Shown: positions 25,533 to 34,722, numbered from the stretch's first letter. The stretch: DNA of 64,000 nucleotides from Nostoc sp. CHAB 5824 (GCF_020829665.1 NZ_JAIVFT010000004.1:379613-443612), one strand, 5' to 3'. Notes: generated from the letters alone by a model not told the origin. Program-made: numbers and translations.

Positions 25533-26573
25533 ATGCAATACTTCCTTATCCGTGCGATTGGGTGCAATCCTATCCGTTTTCGCCCAAGCATTCAACCTGG
25601 TTTTTGTCTGATTTCAATCATCGCCCCGTTTTTGTGCTTTACCTCAGCACAAGCTCAGATAATTGGACAAGATATCACTTCAATTACTACTGACACTGCT
25701 TCGTTTCCTACTATATCTATTACCAAAGTTGCAGGTGACAGCGAATTTGCAGGCAATAGTTTTACTCTCAACTTCGGTGGACAAATTCAATCAATTACAG
25801 GATTGACAACCACAGGAGGCAGCACAACATTTAAATCCATCCCTGCTTTTGTGCAGATTCGCCGTAACCCCGCCACAGATGACAGAAAGCTAGCTTACTA
25901 CCAAGGCAGTTTTGATTCTTCCTCTAATACCTTTAACTTTCTTAGTTTGGGCCCACTTCCAGAGAAAACGCTGTTTAGTATCAACAATATCTTGGCAGGT
26001 CCAGATAACGTTTTTACTAACATAGGTGCAAATTTAGGCGGTACACTTTACAACGGTAACGCTAGTATTGAGCGGCTTGACTTTGTACTTGTTAAACCTG
26101 TGAAGGCAAGTAATAAAATTCACTTTCCCGTCTTCGAGCGTGGATTACCAACTGGACACGATGGTTTCGGTATTGCGGCGATTACAAATGTGGATAAACA
26201 CGGAAATCCCACTTCCTACGGGCCCATTTACCTGATAGCAGCTTCCAGCTGGGGTAAAACACCGTTACAAGACCCGATTCCCCAATATTATTTCCTGAAC
26301 AATGTTGCCAAAAATAATCGTGGAATTCCCATAAACCCTGCACTAACTATTCCACCGAACCAAGTTTTAGGAGGTCTTCTAATTCGTACCGACGAACTCG
26401 TGTCACAGGGAAAAAAGGTCTACGGCTACTCGCTATTTGCCCCTGATGTTACTTGCACTCCAAAAACACTGCTGAATGTCGCTAATTCTTGTTTTCCTAC
26501 GAATACTGGAACGAACGGAGGAATAGATTTAGTTGCACCTAATCTCGGTGCCGTCTTTTTGGAGAGTGAGTGA
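25533..26573 (+). CDS. Secreted protein of unknown function
   Basis: The 346-residue product starts with an extended signal sequence; the hydrophobic core CLISIIAPFLCF is followed by SAQAQ, a likely cleavage site near residue 42. The rest is polar and beta-rich, with many Thr/Ser/Asn/Gly, no repeats and two late cysteines (in TCTPKTLLNVANSC) that could form a disulfide. I recognise no domain. It would act outside the plasma membrane. The downstream TauE-type gene is convergent. The ATG at 25533 may be upstream of the true start, since the signal core begins late. Confidence 0.6.
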   Translation: MQYFLIRAIGCNPIRFRPSIQPGFCLISIIAPFLCFTSAQAQIIGQDITSITTDTASFPTISITKVAGDSEFAGNSFTLNFGGQIQSITGLTTTGGSTTFKSIPAFVQIRRNPATDDRKLAYYQGSFDSSSNTFNFLSLGPLPEKTLFSINNILAGPDNVFTNIGANLGGTLYNGNASIERLDFVLVKPVKASNKIHFPVFERGLPTGHDGFGIAAITNVDKHGNPTSYGPIYLIAASSWGKTPLQDPIPQYYFLNNVAKNNRGIPINPALTIPPNQVLGGLLIRTDELVSQGKKVYGYSLFAPDVTCTPKTLLNVANSCFPTNTGTNGGIDLVAPNLGAVFLESE

Positions 26574-26616
26574 GCAGCGAAAAACTTTTACAACTAAACT
26601 CTATTACCGAGTTTTG

Positions 26617-27414
26617 TCATACCTGATGAACTAATTTCCAACTTACCATCATTAAGATGGTATAAATGATAAACCGTAATGGACGTTGCGGAGCTACCTG
26701 GCAGATTTTAGCGCCTAGTAACACTCCTGGCACAGAGCCTAACCATATAGGCAGTACCAAACTCCAATCAACTGTTCCCAGGCTGAGGTGACCGAGGGCT
26801 GTAAACAGCAGTAAAATTGCTGCGTGTGAAATATCTGTACCTACTAACTTCCGTGCATCAAGGCGGAAAAACCCAATCAGCACTAGGGCAAACATTGAAC
26901 CTGAGGAGACGCTAGTTAGACCAACCAAACAGCCTAAAATTGCTCCTAAAGTGATTGTCACAAAGCGACCAAAGTTAGTTTCTAGGTCTAACTTTGGCAG
27001 TTCGGGTAAATTAAATTTTGGGAAAAAAGTTAATAACAACAATTGCACTAGTGCTAACACTGTAACTAGCAAAATCATCCCGCCAAGCAAACGGAGCAAG
27101 ATGTTATCTAGGTTATACTCACCTGTACGTTTAATGAAGTGCAAAATCCCTACCCCAAACAGTGAGCCTGGAACACTCCCGAATGCCAGCCATTTGACAA
27201 CTTCTGTATCAAGGGTTTTCTGTTCCCAATGCTTGACGCTACCAACAATCTTCATCAATGTGGCAGCTACAACATCAGAACTCACAGCGATGGAAGGCGG
27301 AACTTGAAAAACAAAAATCAACATTGGGGTGATAAGAGAGGCTCCGCCAATTCCCGTCAAACCAACGATGATGCCAACAAAAAAGCTTAAGAACGGTAGT
27401 AATAGATAGTGCAT
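26617..27414 (-). CDS. TauE/SafE-family permease
   Basis: The integral membrane protein (about 265 residues, eight helices) belongs to the TauE/SafE (DUF81) family, whose members move sulfite, sulfoacetate or other small anions. Typical are the first-helix motif GIIVGLTGIGGASLITPMLI and its repeat GCLVGLTSVSSGSMFALVLI in the second half. ATG 27414 is chosen; a TTG at 27432 would add six residues. It is not adjacent to the sulfur island, so the substrate cannot be inferred. A second TauE protein with a DUF1634 partner is at 50451. Confidence 0.85.
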   Translation of the reverse strand: MHYLLLPFLSFFVGIIVGLTGIGGASLITPMLIFVFQVPPSIAVSSDVVAATLMKIVGSVKHWEQKTLDTEVVKWLAFGSVPGSLFGVGILHFIKRTGEYNLDNILLRLLGGMILLVTVLALVQLLLLTFFPKFNLPELPKLDLETNFGRFVTITLGAILGCLVGLTSVSSGSMFALVLIGFFRLDARKLVGTDISHAAILLLFTALGHLSLGTVDWSLVLPIWLGSVPGVLLGAKICQVAPQRPLRFIIYTILMMVSWKLVHQV

Positions 27415-28045
27415 ACTCTTCGGGGGTTTCAATAATCAGTTATTAGTTATCAAAGTCCTGTTGAGTCTCTCACTTCTATAAGTGAGCAACATAGGTTAAG
27501 GTTTAAATCCCCAAACGAAGCCTTGATAACTCTTCACTGACTTAACTACGAGCAGCTAGAACTGAAAGTCAGCTAAAGCTTCACTGCTAGAGAGCAGCAA
27601 CTGTGCCAAAACTATAGCCCAGTGGTAGACAGAGCTAGTTATGGCAAGTTATTGTGTTTCTCAAGGGATGAGTGACACAAAGGTTATCCAGCTAAAAGTT
27701 AGGGCAGAGGATTCCTGGACAACTTAAAACCTCTTTGGAAGTTTTTGGGAGCATCACAACTGGCATTTAGCTGAAACAGATTTTGATAACTGCTTATGGG
27801 TCAGTTGCTTTGCTAAATTCAACTTCTAACTGGTTTTTCTGTGTTTTTACATGTAAAACCCGATAAGGCGGTGTACTTACCGTATTTTACTTGTAAGCAC
27901 GATCAAACGTCTAGCGTATTCGCGTTGTATCTCGCTAGATTATCTGAATAAAAATGTTAATTCTCAGTTAGTCGAGCAGATTTTAACTCTCTTAGCATAA
28001 GGAATGAGGAGTGGGGAGTAGGGCAGGTAGGGAAACAATAATAAT
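27415..28045. other. Long divergent intergenic region with repeated operator-like sites
   Basis: No gene is visible. A perfect 14 bp palindrome TTTTACATGTAAAA (27845-27858) and a related TTTTACTTGTAAG (27885-27897) are 40 bases apart. A third similar sequence, TGACTTGTAAGTAC, lies near 28286-28299, beyond the mobile element. The region separates the TauE gene from the TetR gene. Confidence 0.45.
27845..27897. promoter_or_regulatory. Tandem operator-like palindromes, 40 bp apart
   Basis: The perfect palindrome TTTTACATGTAAAA and its variant TTTTACTTGTAAG are spaced by about four helical turns. Tandem dyads of this kind usually bind a dimeric repressor. The cognate protein is unknown; the TetR protein at 28410 is the closest candidate. 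Confidence 0.4.
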
Positions 28046-28237
28046 CATTGGTGTCAACTTTAGGTAAAAGCCAGTCTAAAACTAGCTTTTAGAGATTGTC
28101 TCGTCAAGAGTCTCAAACTGAGAAGGCCCATTAGGAGACGGAGCCTATAGAATTGGCGGCACCGCAATGAGGTGCATTTCCAGCCAGAGGCTGGAAACGG
28201 GGTTTTAAAAGGGTTTTGGTTTAAGTTGACACCAATG
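28046..28237 (+). mobile_element. MITE-like element (CATTGGTGTCAACTT ends), copy 2
   Basis: This 192 bp element has inverted ends CATTGGTGTCAACTTTA and TTAAGTTGACACCAATG. It is flanked by perfect 9 bp direct repeats AATAATAAT (28037-28045 and 28238-28246). It is homologous to 23083-23280. The interior contains the stem TTCCAGCC / GGCTGGAA and other pairing arms, so its transcript would fold. It encodes no protein. Confidence 0.85.
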
Positions 28238-28409
28238 AATAATAATGCCCAATGCCTAGTTCAGAACTCAGCGCTGAAGAACGCTTGACTTGTAAGTACT
28301 TATCATGCTAGGTTAAAACAAACCATTCGGTCGGTAATATTTTATTTACAGCAATTTTGAAAATAAACTTCCCTACTGCCCGTAGTTCACTCATTTAAAA
28401 ATCGCTGTA

Positions 28410-28997
28410 ATGTCCAAAGGTGAAGAAACAAAAAGTAGAATTCTCCATCAAGCAGCCGAACTGTTTAACCAACAAGGATATGCAGGCTCATCGATGTCAG
28501 ACATCATGCGTGTTACTGGATTGCAGAAAGGAGGAATTTACAATCACTTCCAAAGCAAAGATGATCTTGCGCTACAGGCTTTTGACTTTGCGATCGCTCA
28601 CATTAGCCAGCATACTAGATTTGCATTACGAAGCAAACGCCACGCAGTAGAACGCCTGCAAGCAATCATTGGCGTATTTAGTAGCTTGGCAGAAAATCCA
28701 CCTATCAAGGGAGGGTGTCCACTGCTGAATACTGCTGTGGAGAGTGATGATGCTCATCCGGCGTTGCGGGAACGCGCTCAACAGGCGATGAACTCTTGGC
28801 TGCATTTGATTCACCGAATTATTGAAACGGGAATTGAAAAGGGTGAAATTCGCGCTGAAGTGAGTGCTGATGAAATCGCTACCATCATAATTGCAACACT
28901 GGAAGGAGCCATAATGATGAGCAAGCTTTATGGAGATTCAATTCACATGCACAGAGTAATTAATCACCTGAATCAATATTTGGAGACTCACCTTTAA
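28410..28997 (+). CDS. TetR/AcrR-family repressor
   Basis: The 195-residue protein has an N-terminal TetR helix-turn-helix (about 8-55: RILHQAAELFNQQGYAGSSM, VTGLQKGGIYNHFQSKDDLA) and a C-terminal ligand domain with NPPIKGGCPLLNTAVESDD, as in the group whose members have a conserved GGC-L-N motif. It precedes, by four bases, a tautomerase-like gene and then a thioesterase gene, so it probably controls this small operon. A perfect AAACCGATCGGTTT palindrome in front of the third gene is a likely operator, and a related CGGTCGGT sequence lies about 75 bases upstream of the tetR start. Confidence 0.9.
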   Translation: MSKGEETKSRILHQAAELFNQQGYAGSSMSDIMRVTGLQKGGIYNHFQSKDDLALQAFDFAIAHISQHTRFALRSKRHAVERLQAIIGVFSSLAENPPIKGGCPLLNTAVESDDAHPALRERAQQAMNSWLHLIHRIIETGIEKGEIRAEVSADEIATIIIATLEGAIMMSKLYGDSIHMHRVINHLNQYLETHL

Positions 28998-29001
28998 ATG
29001 T

Positions 29002-29391
29002 ATGGCACAAATCAAGGTATATGGTTTAGCAGAAAAATTAAATTCTGTTAAAACTGAGTTATCAAATATAATCCATGCCTCTGTTATTGAGGTTTTACAG
29101 CTTACCCCTGAAAAAAGATTTCACCGTTTTTTTCCACTGGATAAAACAGATTTTTATTATCCATCTGATAGATCAGAAAATTATTTGATTATCGAAATTA
29201 GTATGTTTGAGGGGCGCTCGGTGGAAACAAAAAAGCAGTTTATTCGCCTACTGATTAAAAATATCAATGAAAAATTGAATATTCCTGTGTACGATATTGA
29301 AATTACAATTTTTGAAACGCCTAAATATAATTGGGGGATTAGAGGTTTACCTGGCGATGAGTTAATCTTAAACTACAAAGTAGAAGTTTGA
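29002..29391 (+). CDS. Tautomerase-family protein lacking the N-terminal proline
   Basis: The 129-residue protein matches the Tautomerase_2 pattern (ELSNIIHASVIEVLQLTPEK, RFHRFFPLDKTDFYYPSDRS, IIEISMFEGRSVETKKQFIR, IFETPKYNWGIRGLPGDEL). Classical tautomerases use Pro after the initiator Met as the base; here the second residue is Ala and the protein begins MAQIKVYG. No later start offers M-P. It is therefore either inactive as a tautomerase or uses another residue. It starts four bases after tetR and is most likely regulated by it. The substrate is unknown. Confidence 0.75.
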   Translation: MAQIKVYGLAEKLNSVKTELSNIIHASVIEVLQLTPEKRFHRFFPLDKTDFYYPSDRSENYLIIEISMFEGRSVETKKQFIRLLIKNINEKLNIPVYDIEITIFETPKYNWGIRGLPGDELILNYKVEV

Positions 29392-29468
29392 AACTATTGT
29401 GGGTAATGTGTTATTAGACAATTAATAATTATCTATGTTTGAAAGGAGTGGATTTTTGATAAATTTAC

Positions 29469-29482
29469 AAACCGATCGGTTT
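29469..29482. promoter_or_regulatory. Perfect palindrome, candidate TetR operator
   Basis: AAACCGATCGGTTT is a perfect 14 bp inverted repeat 21 bases before the thioesterase ATG. ACCGA-type half sites are common among TetR-family operators. The TetR gene lies 0.5 kb upstream. Confidence 0.55.
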
Positions 29483-29502
29483 TAAAAATATTGAGAGAAA
29501 TA

Positions 29503-29952
29503 ATGCTAGTAAATAACAATTTGCACAGACCATTACAAGTAGTATTAGAAATTCCTGTAAAAACATACGACATTGATTTTATGGGAATCGTGAGTAATAT
29601 TGTATATATCAGATGGCTCGAGGATTTACGTTTAAAGTTTTTAGATGAACACTGGCAACTCAATCAACAAATTGAGCAAGGATATGCGCCTGTTCTAGCT
29701 GGAACTGAAATTGAATATAAACGTCCGATAAAGATTATTGATAAAGTGATTGGACGTTTATGGCTAAGTAATTTAGGACGGTTGAAGTGGACTGTGCAAG
29801 CTGAAATTTTATCTAACAATGAGTTAGCAGCAGTGGCTAGCCAAAAGGGCGCTTTTGTCAGTTTACAAAATAGTCGTCCTATTCCCATTCCAGAGAAATT
29901 AAAGAGTAAATATTTAGAGAATCAAAAAGGGAATCTGAAAGACTATTTATAA
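29503..29952 (+). CDS. Hotdog-fold acyl-CoA thioesterase
   Basis: The protein (about 149 residues) has the 4-hydroxybenzoyl-CoA thioesterase pattern: PVKTYDIDFMGIVSNIVYIR with Asp at the catalytic position, followed by WLEDLRLKFLDEHW on the hotdog helix. It should hydrolyse an acyl- or aroyl-CoA. ATG 29503 with GAGAGAAATA is chosen over a TTG four codons before. It follows the tautomerase gene by 111 bases, with an operator-like palindrome in the gap, suggesting separate control within the TetR locus. Substrate unknown. Confidence 0.8.
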   Translation: MLVNNNLHRPLQVVLEIPVKTYDIDFMGIVSNIVYIRWLEDLRLKFLDEHWQLNQQIEQGYAPVLAGTEIEYKRPIKIIDKVIGRLWLSNLGRLKWTVQAEILSNNELAAVASQKGAFVSLQNSRPIPIPEKLKSKYLENQKGNLKDYL

Positions 29953-30207
29953 AGTAATACCTTTGGGTTAAGACTTGATACTCCCTAACCCACCTTAAAA
30001 AGGAGGGAACTAGAGAAAGCCTTTTTAAGGAGAGCTAGCCGCCATGAGAGCCAGTACTTGTCGGGTTTTGGGGAAAAGGGGAATGGGAAAGGGGAAAGAA
30101 AAAACCTTTAACCCAAACCCAGTAACCTTTTCCCCAAACCAAATTCCAGTTTAAAATCCAAAACCCGAGCAGTATTGCCATAAGAGCCTATTTTCAAACA
30201 CACTAAT

Positions 30208-30525
30208 TTACTTAGCACCAGTCAATATACTTTCGATATCTGCTAGCTGCACCACTCCTGAAAAAGTTGGACTATTAATTACAAAAAAAGGTGTGCCAGA
30301 AACACCCAATTTCTCAGCTAGTTGAATATCTTTTGTAATTGCGGGAGCGGCAAGAGTTAGGTTGCGTTTAAATTTACTCAAATCCAGATTTAGATTTTTA
30401 GCAATATTTAAATATAACGCTTCACCTAATTGCTTTTGATTAGTAAATAGCGCATACTGAAATAAAGGACTAAACCAATCAAAGAATGTACCCATACGAA
30501 AACTCATAAATATTTTTTGTCTCAC
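30208..30525 (-). pseudogene. 3' remnant of a DsbA-type thiol oxidoreductase
   Basis: The remaining 105 codons give the helical part and the C-terminal half of a DsbA/thioredoxin_4 domain: ALFTNQKQLGEALYLNIAKN, DIQLAEKLGVSGTPFFVINS with the cis-proline loop GVSGTPFF. The N-terminal strand with the CxxC active site and any signal peptide are missing. Only 42 bases separate its first codon from the end of ubiA, and these hold a small dispersed repeat-like sequence, so the 5' part was deleted. It is unlikely to function. Confidence 0.75.
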
Positions 30526-30567
30526 TCATAGACGCGTATTCGCTTTGACTTAGGAGTAAGTTTCAAT

Positions 30568-31449
30568 TTAAAAAGATCCAGCAATCATCCCAGCAAGTAA
30601 AATAAAACCAATCCACACGTTTTGCCGGAACATCTCACCATAAATAGGATTAGGTAAGTCTCGCTGTCTTAATCGCAGAGACTGCCAAACCCATCCGATA
30701 GTAGCAACTGTAAGGCTAATCCAGAAGGCTAAGTGCAGATGTATGAGTATACCTAACCAAGCCAATAACAAGATTGTGCCAGCAAAGAAAATTCCAATAG
30801 CTACAGGGGCATAATTCCCAAAAAATAGGGCGCTGGAATTAACACCAATGCGGCGATCGTCTTCCTTGTCGCTCATAGCGTAAACTGTATCAAATCCCAA
30901 TGTCCAAAGTACAGTCGCGCCCCAAAGCAACCAAGTTGGTTGGGAGATGGTTTGTGTCACTGCACTCCAGCTAATCAACACCCCGAAACCCCAAGCGATG
31001 GAAAGCACCAGTTGCGGCACAGGAAACACCCGCTTTGCACCTGGATAAAGCAGAATTACGGGCACTGCTGCCACGCATAACCAGAAACTCAGGGGGTTAA
31101 GATAAAAGGCCAGGATAGCTGCACATGCTAGCGATACGATCGCAACTACAATCCCAACTTTCACAGACAAGGCGCGAGAAGCGAGGGGGCGATCGCGTGT
31201 TCTCTCTACTTCTGGATCAATATCCCGATCCCACAAATCATTGACAACACACCCCGCTGCACTCGTGGCCAAAGTACCCAAGATAATCACACCAACCAGA
31301 GGTAAAGGCGGTTTCCCAGAAGCTGCCAAAAATACAGCCCAAAGGGCAGGAATCATTAAAATTAACCGTCCTTCTGGTTTATGCCAGCGCAAAAGCCTGA
31401 TAATTACAAGCCAAACTGGTGACTGGGGGCGTTCTGGCGTCCTTAACAT
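30568..31449 (-). CDS. ubiA: 4-hydroxybenzoate polyprenyltransferase (plastoquinone pathway)
   Basis: This integral membrane prenyltransferase (about 293 residues, eight to nine helices) attaches a polyprenyl chain to 4-hydroxybenzoate. In cyanobacteria the product leads to plastoquinone. The first Mg-diphosphate motif is NDLWDRDID, followed by RTRDRPLASRAL; the second is YAMSDKEDDRRIGVNS. Both are complete. ATG 31449 is used; a TTG at 31461 would add four residues. It is transcribed away from the divergent ppx gene, with a TA-flanked repeat in the gap. Confidence 0.92.
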   Translation of the reverse strand: MLRTPERPQSPVWLVIIRLLRWHKPEGRLILMIPALWAVFLAASGKPPLPLVGVIILGTLATSAAGCVVNDLWDRDIDPEVERTRDRPLASRALSVKVGIVVAIVSLACAAILAFYLNPLSFWLCVAAVPVILLYPGAKRVFPVPQLVLSIAWGFGVLISWSAVTQTISQPTWLLWGATVLWTLGFDTVYAMSDKEDDRRIGVNSSALFFGNYAPVAIGIFFAGTILLLAWLGILIHLHLAFWISLTVATIGWVWQSLRLRQRDLPNPIYGEMFRQNVWIGFILLAGMIAGSF

Positions 31450-31888
31450 AGAAATCAACAAATAACTTTAGACAGATGAATTCACACATCTTTACATCTA
31501 TAGAATAACGTTATTTGTTATTTGTAAAAAGATAACCTCAAGTGGCAACTTTAAATATCTTTAAATAGTCACTGCGGTTAGAAGTAGTAGGGTGAATATA
31601 CTTAGCTCAGTTACCCTCGACCAAAGATAAAGAGTGCTGAGTATTTTTTAATTTACTCAGTGCTGAGTACTCATTAAGCTATTACGCTTTTAAACTACAC
31701 AGTCACTTCCTAAGTTCGTTGACTGCTGACGGTTAACTGTCAACTGTCAACAGTCAACACAAAAAGATGTGCAAGTTAAATGCGCGACAGCTTACTTAGT
31801 TTGAACAAGTCTGTTGCAATAAATATCAGTGCCAGCTACCCCGACATACCACCGTTTGCCATCATTTCTTATAAAGAGAGAAAACTAG
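31450..31888. other. ubiA-ppx divergent intergenic region
   Basis: It holds a GTGCTGAGTA duplication (31632-31671, TGCTGAGTA twice) and the TA-flanked element copy B (31675-31794). No gene is visible. The last 95 bases are the ppx leader. Confidence 0.5.
31675..31794 (+). repeat. TA-flanked MITE-like element, copy B
   Basis: This 120 bp copy begins TAAGCTATTACGCTTTTAAA and ends TTAAATGCGCGACAGCTTA. The ends are imperfect inverted repeats, with GTCAAC-type heptamers in the middle. It is homologous to 8279-8405, 38134-38253 and 41668-41795. Confidence 0.65.
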
Positions 31889-33541
31889 ATGCTGAATTTA
31901 GTTTCGGCTAGCTGGGAGAGTGTTCCAACTCAACCATCTAAGCAACATAGAATTATTGCTGCCATTGACCTGGGAACAAATTCTCTACACATGGTAGTAG
32001 TCAAGATTGACCCCACACTACCAGCTTTCAGCATTATCGCCAGAGAAAAAGAAACTGTAAGACTTGGCGATCGCAATCTAACTACAGGGGAACTCAAACC
32101 GGAGATAATTAAAAAGGCGATCGCTGCTTTAGGACGCTTTCAAGAAATTGCCAAAACTATCAATGCTGAAACAATCATTGCTGTAGCAACTAGCGCTGTG
32201 CGGGAAGCCCCCAATGGTAAAGATTTTTTGCACAAAATAGAAGCGGAGTTGGGTTTAAGCGTTGACTTGATTTCTGGTCAAGAAGAAGCGCGACGAATCT
32301 ACCTTGGCGTACTGTCGGGGATGGAATTTCACAACCAGCCCCACATGATTGTTGATATTGGCGGTGGTTCCACAGAGTTAATTTTGGGTGATAGTCACCA
32401 AGCACGCACTCTCACCAGTACCAAAGTCGGTGCAGTGCGACTCACTAGCGAGTTAATCACCACCGACCCCATCAGCAACACTGAGTTTCAACACCTGCAA
32501 GCCTATGCACGCGGGATGTTAGAACGTTCCGTGGATGAAGTACTATCAAACCTCCAGCTTGGGGAATCTCCCCGTTTGGTAGGTACATCTGGCACGATTG
32601 AAACCCTGGCGATGATTCTTGCACGAGAAAAGTCAGGTGTCATTCCTTCCACTCTCAATGGCTACCAATTTAGTCTTAAAGACTTGCGAGAGTTGGTAAA
32701 TCGCTTGCGGAAACTGAGTAACTCAGACAAGGCTGCAATTCCTGGTATGCCAGACAAGCGGTCTGAAGTGATACTTGCTGGTGCAGTGATATTACAGGAA
32801 ATAATGACCCTTTTGGGTAGTGAATCGGTCACAGTTTGTGAGCGTTCCCTGCGGGAAGGTGTAATCGTAGACTGGATGCTAACCCACGGTTTAATTGAAG
32901 ATAAGCTGCGCTACCAAAGTTCAGTTCGGGAACGGAATGTTTTAAAACTCGCTAATAAATACCACGTTAATTTAGAATATAGCGATCGCGTCGCAGTATT
33001 TGCTCAAAGTTTATTTGATCAAACTCAAGGTACGCTGCACCATTGGGGATCTGACGAGCGGCAACTGTTGTGGGCAGCTGCAATATTACACAATTGCGGT
33101 CATTATGTTAGCCATTCGTCTCACCACAAGCACTCTTACTATCTAATTCGCAATGGTGAATTACTCGGTTATACAGAAACTGAGATTGAAATCATAGCCA
33201 ATTTAGCGCGTTATCATCGCAAATCCCCGCCTAAGAAAAAACATGAAAATTACCAGAGTTTGCTGACTAAACACCAACGACAAATGGTTAGTCAATTGAG
33301 TGCAATTTTAAGATTGGCAGTGGCCTTAGATAGACGACAAATTGGTGCGATCGCTCAAGTGCAATGTGAGTATTATCCACAATTTCAGCAGGTAAACTTA
33401 CTAATTTTTCCATCTCAACCTGATGATGACTGTGCTTTAGAACTTTGGAGCTTAGATTATAAAAAAGGAGTATTTGAGGAAGAATTTGGAGTGAAATTAG
33501 TAGCGACTTTAGAAAAATCTAGCGTTGCTAAATTGTCTTAG
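31889..33541 (+). CDS. ppx: Exopolyphosphatase / guanosine pentaphosphatase family
   Basis: The 550-residue protein has an actin-like Ppx/GppA domain (about 22-330) with phosphate loops AAIDLGTNSLHMVVVKID and VDIGGGSTELILG, the segment VATSAVREAPNG and CERSLREGVIVDW. A C-terminal HD-like helical domain (about 335-540) with LWAAAILHNCGHYVSHSSHH follows. It would release phosphate from polyphosphate in the cytosol. Length is standard for cyanobacterial Ppx. No polyphosphate kinase is adjacent. Confidence 0.93.
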   Translation: MLNLVSASWESVPTQPSKQHRIIAAIDLGTNSLHMVVVKIDPTLPAFSIIAREKETVRLGDRNLTTGELKPEIIKKAIAALGRFQEIAKTINAETIIAVATSAVREAPNGKDFLHKIEAELGLSVDLISGQEEARRIYLGVLSGMEFHNQPHMIVDIGGGSTELILGDSHQARTLTSTKVGAVRLTSELITTDPISNTEFQHLQAYARGMLERSVDEVLSNLQLGESPRLVGTSGTIETLAMILAREKSGVIPSTLNGYQFSLKDLRELVNRLRKLSNSDKAAIPGMPDKRSEVILAGAVILQEIMTLLGSESVTVCERSLREGVIVDWMLTHGLIEDKLRYQSSVRERNVLKLANKYHVNLEYSDRVAVFAQSLFDQTQGTLHHWGSDERQLLWAAAILHNCGHYVSHSSHHKHSYYLIRNGELLGYTETEIEIIANLARYHRKSPPKKKHENYQSLLTKHQRQMVSQLSAILRLAVALDRRQIGAIAQVQCEYYPQFQQVNLLIFPSQPDDDCALELWSLDYKKGVFEEEFGVKLVATLEKSSVAKLS

Positions 33542-33951
33542 AAAGTAGGTGCGTTAACGCAGTGTAGCGCACCTGTTAAATGTATAAACGCAAATATATG
33601 CGCTTCTACAAATTATCTGTAATTTAGGCATTTGCTTTCAAAATTCCAGTTAAATTTTTCATATAGCTTTCATCATACTTAAGGATGAATTGAGAAACTA
33701 CCTAAAGAAGTAGTTTAAAAACAAAAATTCTAATTAGAATTATAAGTATAGTTAATAGTCTATTTACTCTAGGTTATGTTGCTATTGGATATCTAAGCTG
33801 GGAAAACTTAGGTATCCTTATATAAAATTTTAATTAAACAGACTCAATTGCTCGGTTCTCTGCACTGGTAGGGATTTGCGCTCCTGTTGTCATAACCCGG
33901 CAGAGTAATCGATTGACCCATACTGGCATAGGTGAGAACTGTCATCGAATT
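33542..33951. other. Intergenic region between ppx and a PP2C gene
   Basis: It contains a GTAGGTGCGTTAACGC / GCGCACCTG hairpin repeat just after ppx. A short minus-strand open frame of 31 codons (about 33834-33929, starting MPVWVNRLLCRV) lies downstream of the PP2C gene; it has no ribosome site and is not called. Confidence 0.4.
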
Positions 33952-34722
33952 TTACTCTCTATCAAACAAGCACAAAAGTAAGGTTTTATCATCGTCAGTG
34001 CGATGATTTAGCCGTTCACAGTTGAGGAATTCCGTCAGATATTTATCCTCCTTTGGATTAACAGTTTCGTGCAAGTATGACTCCAAAGGTTTAAAGAAAG
34101 GTGAGAAGGGTTCCCAGTCGCTCAAACGAATTGCTACTTTTTCCAGTCCATCAGTGGAAACACAAATAAATTCTTGTTTTTCGGAAATAACCTCTACCTG
34201 CATTTCTTTTACTGCATTTGTTGAGGTGATAAAAGTTGTTTCATTGATGAACTCACCTTTATCTGGCTGAAACAATAGTTGATATTCTGAGTCTTGGGAA
34301 CGTACAACAATAAATCCATCCCCGATTTGCATAGCTGCAACCCAGTCAGGAGTTGCCACGAAAACTAATAATGTACAAGCTAAATCATTGACAGAATAAT
34401 TTCCTTCATCTGCTTGCTTCTGCAATTCTGTAATAACTTGGTTTACAATCTTAGCAAACACTTTCTCAGCTTCTTCTTTGGACAGTGGTTGAGAAAAAGC
34501 TTGCATCGGAGGAGATTCATTAATATCAGAAAAGCATTTGAGTACCGTTTCTACCGCCAACTTAGAACCAACATCAGAATATTTAGCACTACCAGCGCCA
34601 TCAGCAACAGCGCCTACAATCACATCATCAAAGATGCAATAATCCCCATAATCTTGACAACCTATCCCCTGTCTTTGATGACTCGTTCCGATCGCGGAAT
34701 CCGCAACAGCTTTCCAATTCAC
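33952..34722 (-). CDS. PP2C-type serine/threonine phosphatase
   Basis: The single-domain protein phosphatase has 256 residues. Metal-binding and structural motifs of the PP2C/SpoIIE fold are seen: IGCQDYGDYC near the N-terminus, GAVADGAGSAKYSDVGSKLA with the metal Asp, LACTLLVFVATPDWVAAMQI with a GDG (IGDGFIVV), VSTDGLEK with DG, and a terminal DDKTLLLCLF. It is likely cytosolic and may reverse a Ser/Thr kinase. Relatives are often encoded next to a von Willebrand and a kinase gene; here these partners are absent, so its substrate is unknown. Confidence 0.88.
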   Translation of the reverse strand: MNWKAVADSAIGTSHQRQGIGCQDYGDYCIFDDVIVGAVADGAGSAKYSDVGSKLAVETVLKCFSDINESPPMQAFSQPLSKEEAEKVFAKIVNQVITELQKQADEGNYSVNDLACTLLVFVATPDWVAAMQIGDGFIVVRSQDSEYQLLFQPDKGEFINETTFITSTNAVKEMQVEVISEKQEFICVSTDGLEKVAIRLSDWEPFSPFFKPLESYLHETVNPKEDKYLTEFLNCERLNHRTDDDKTLLLCLFDRE

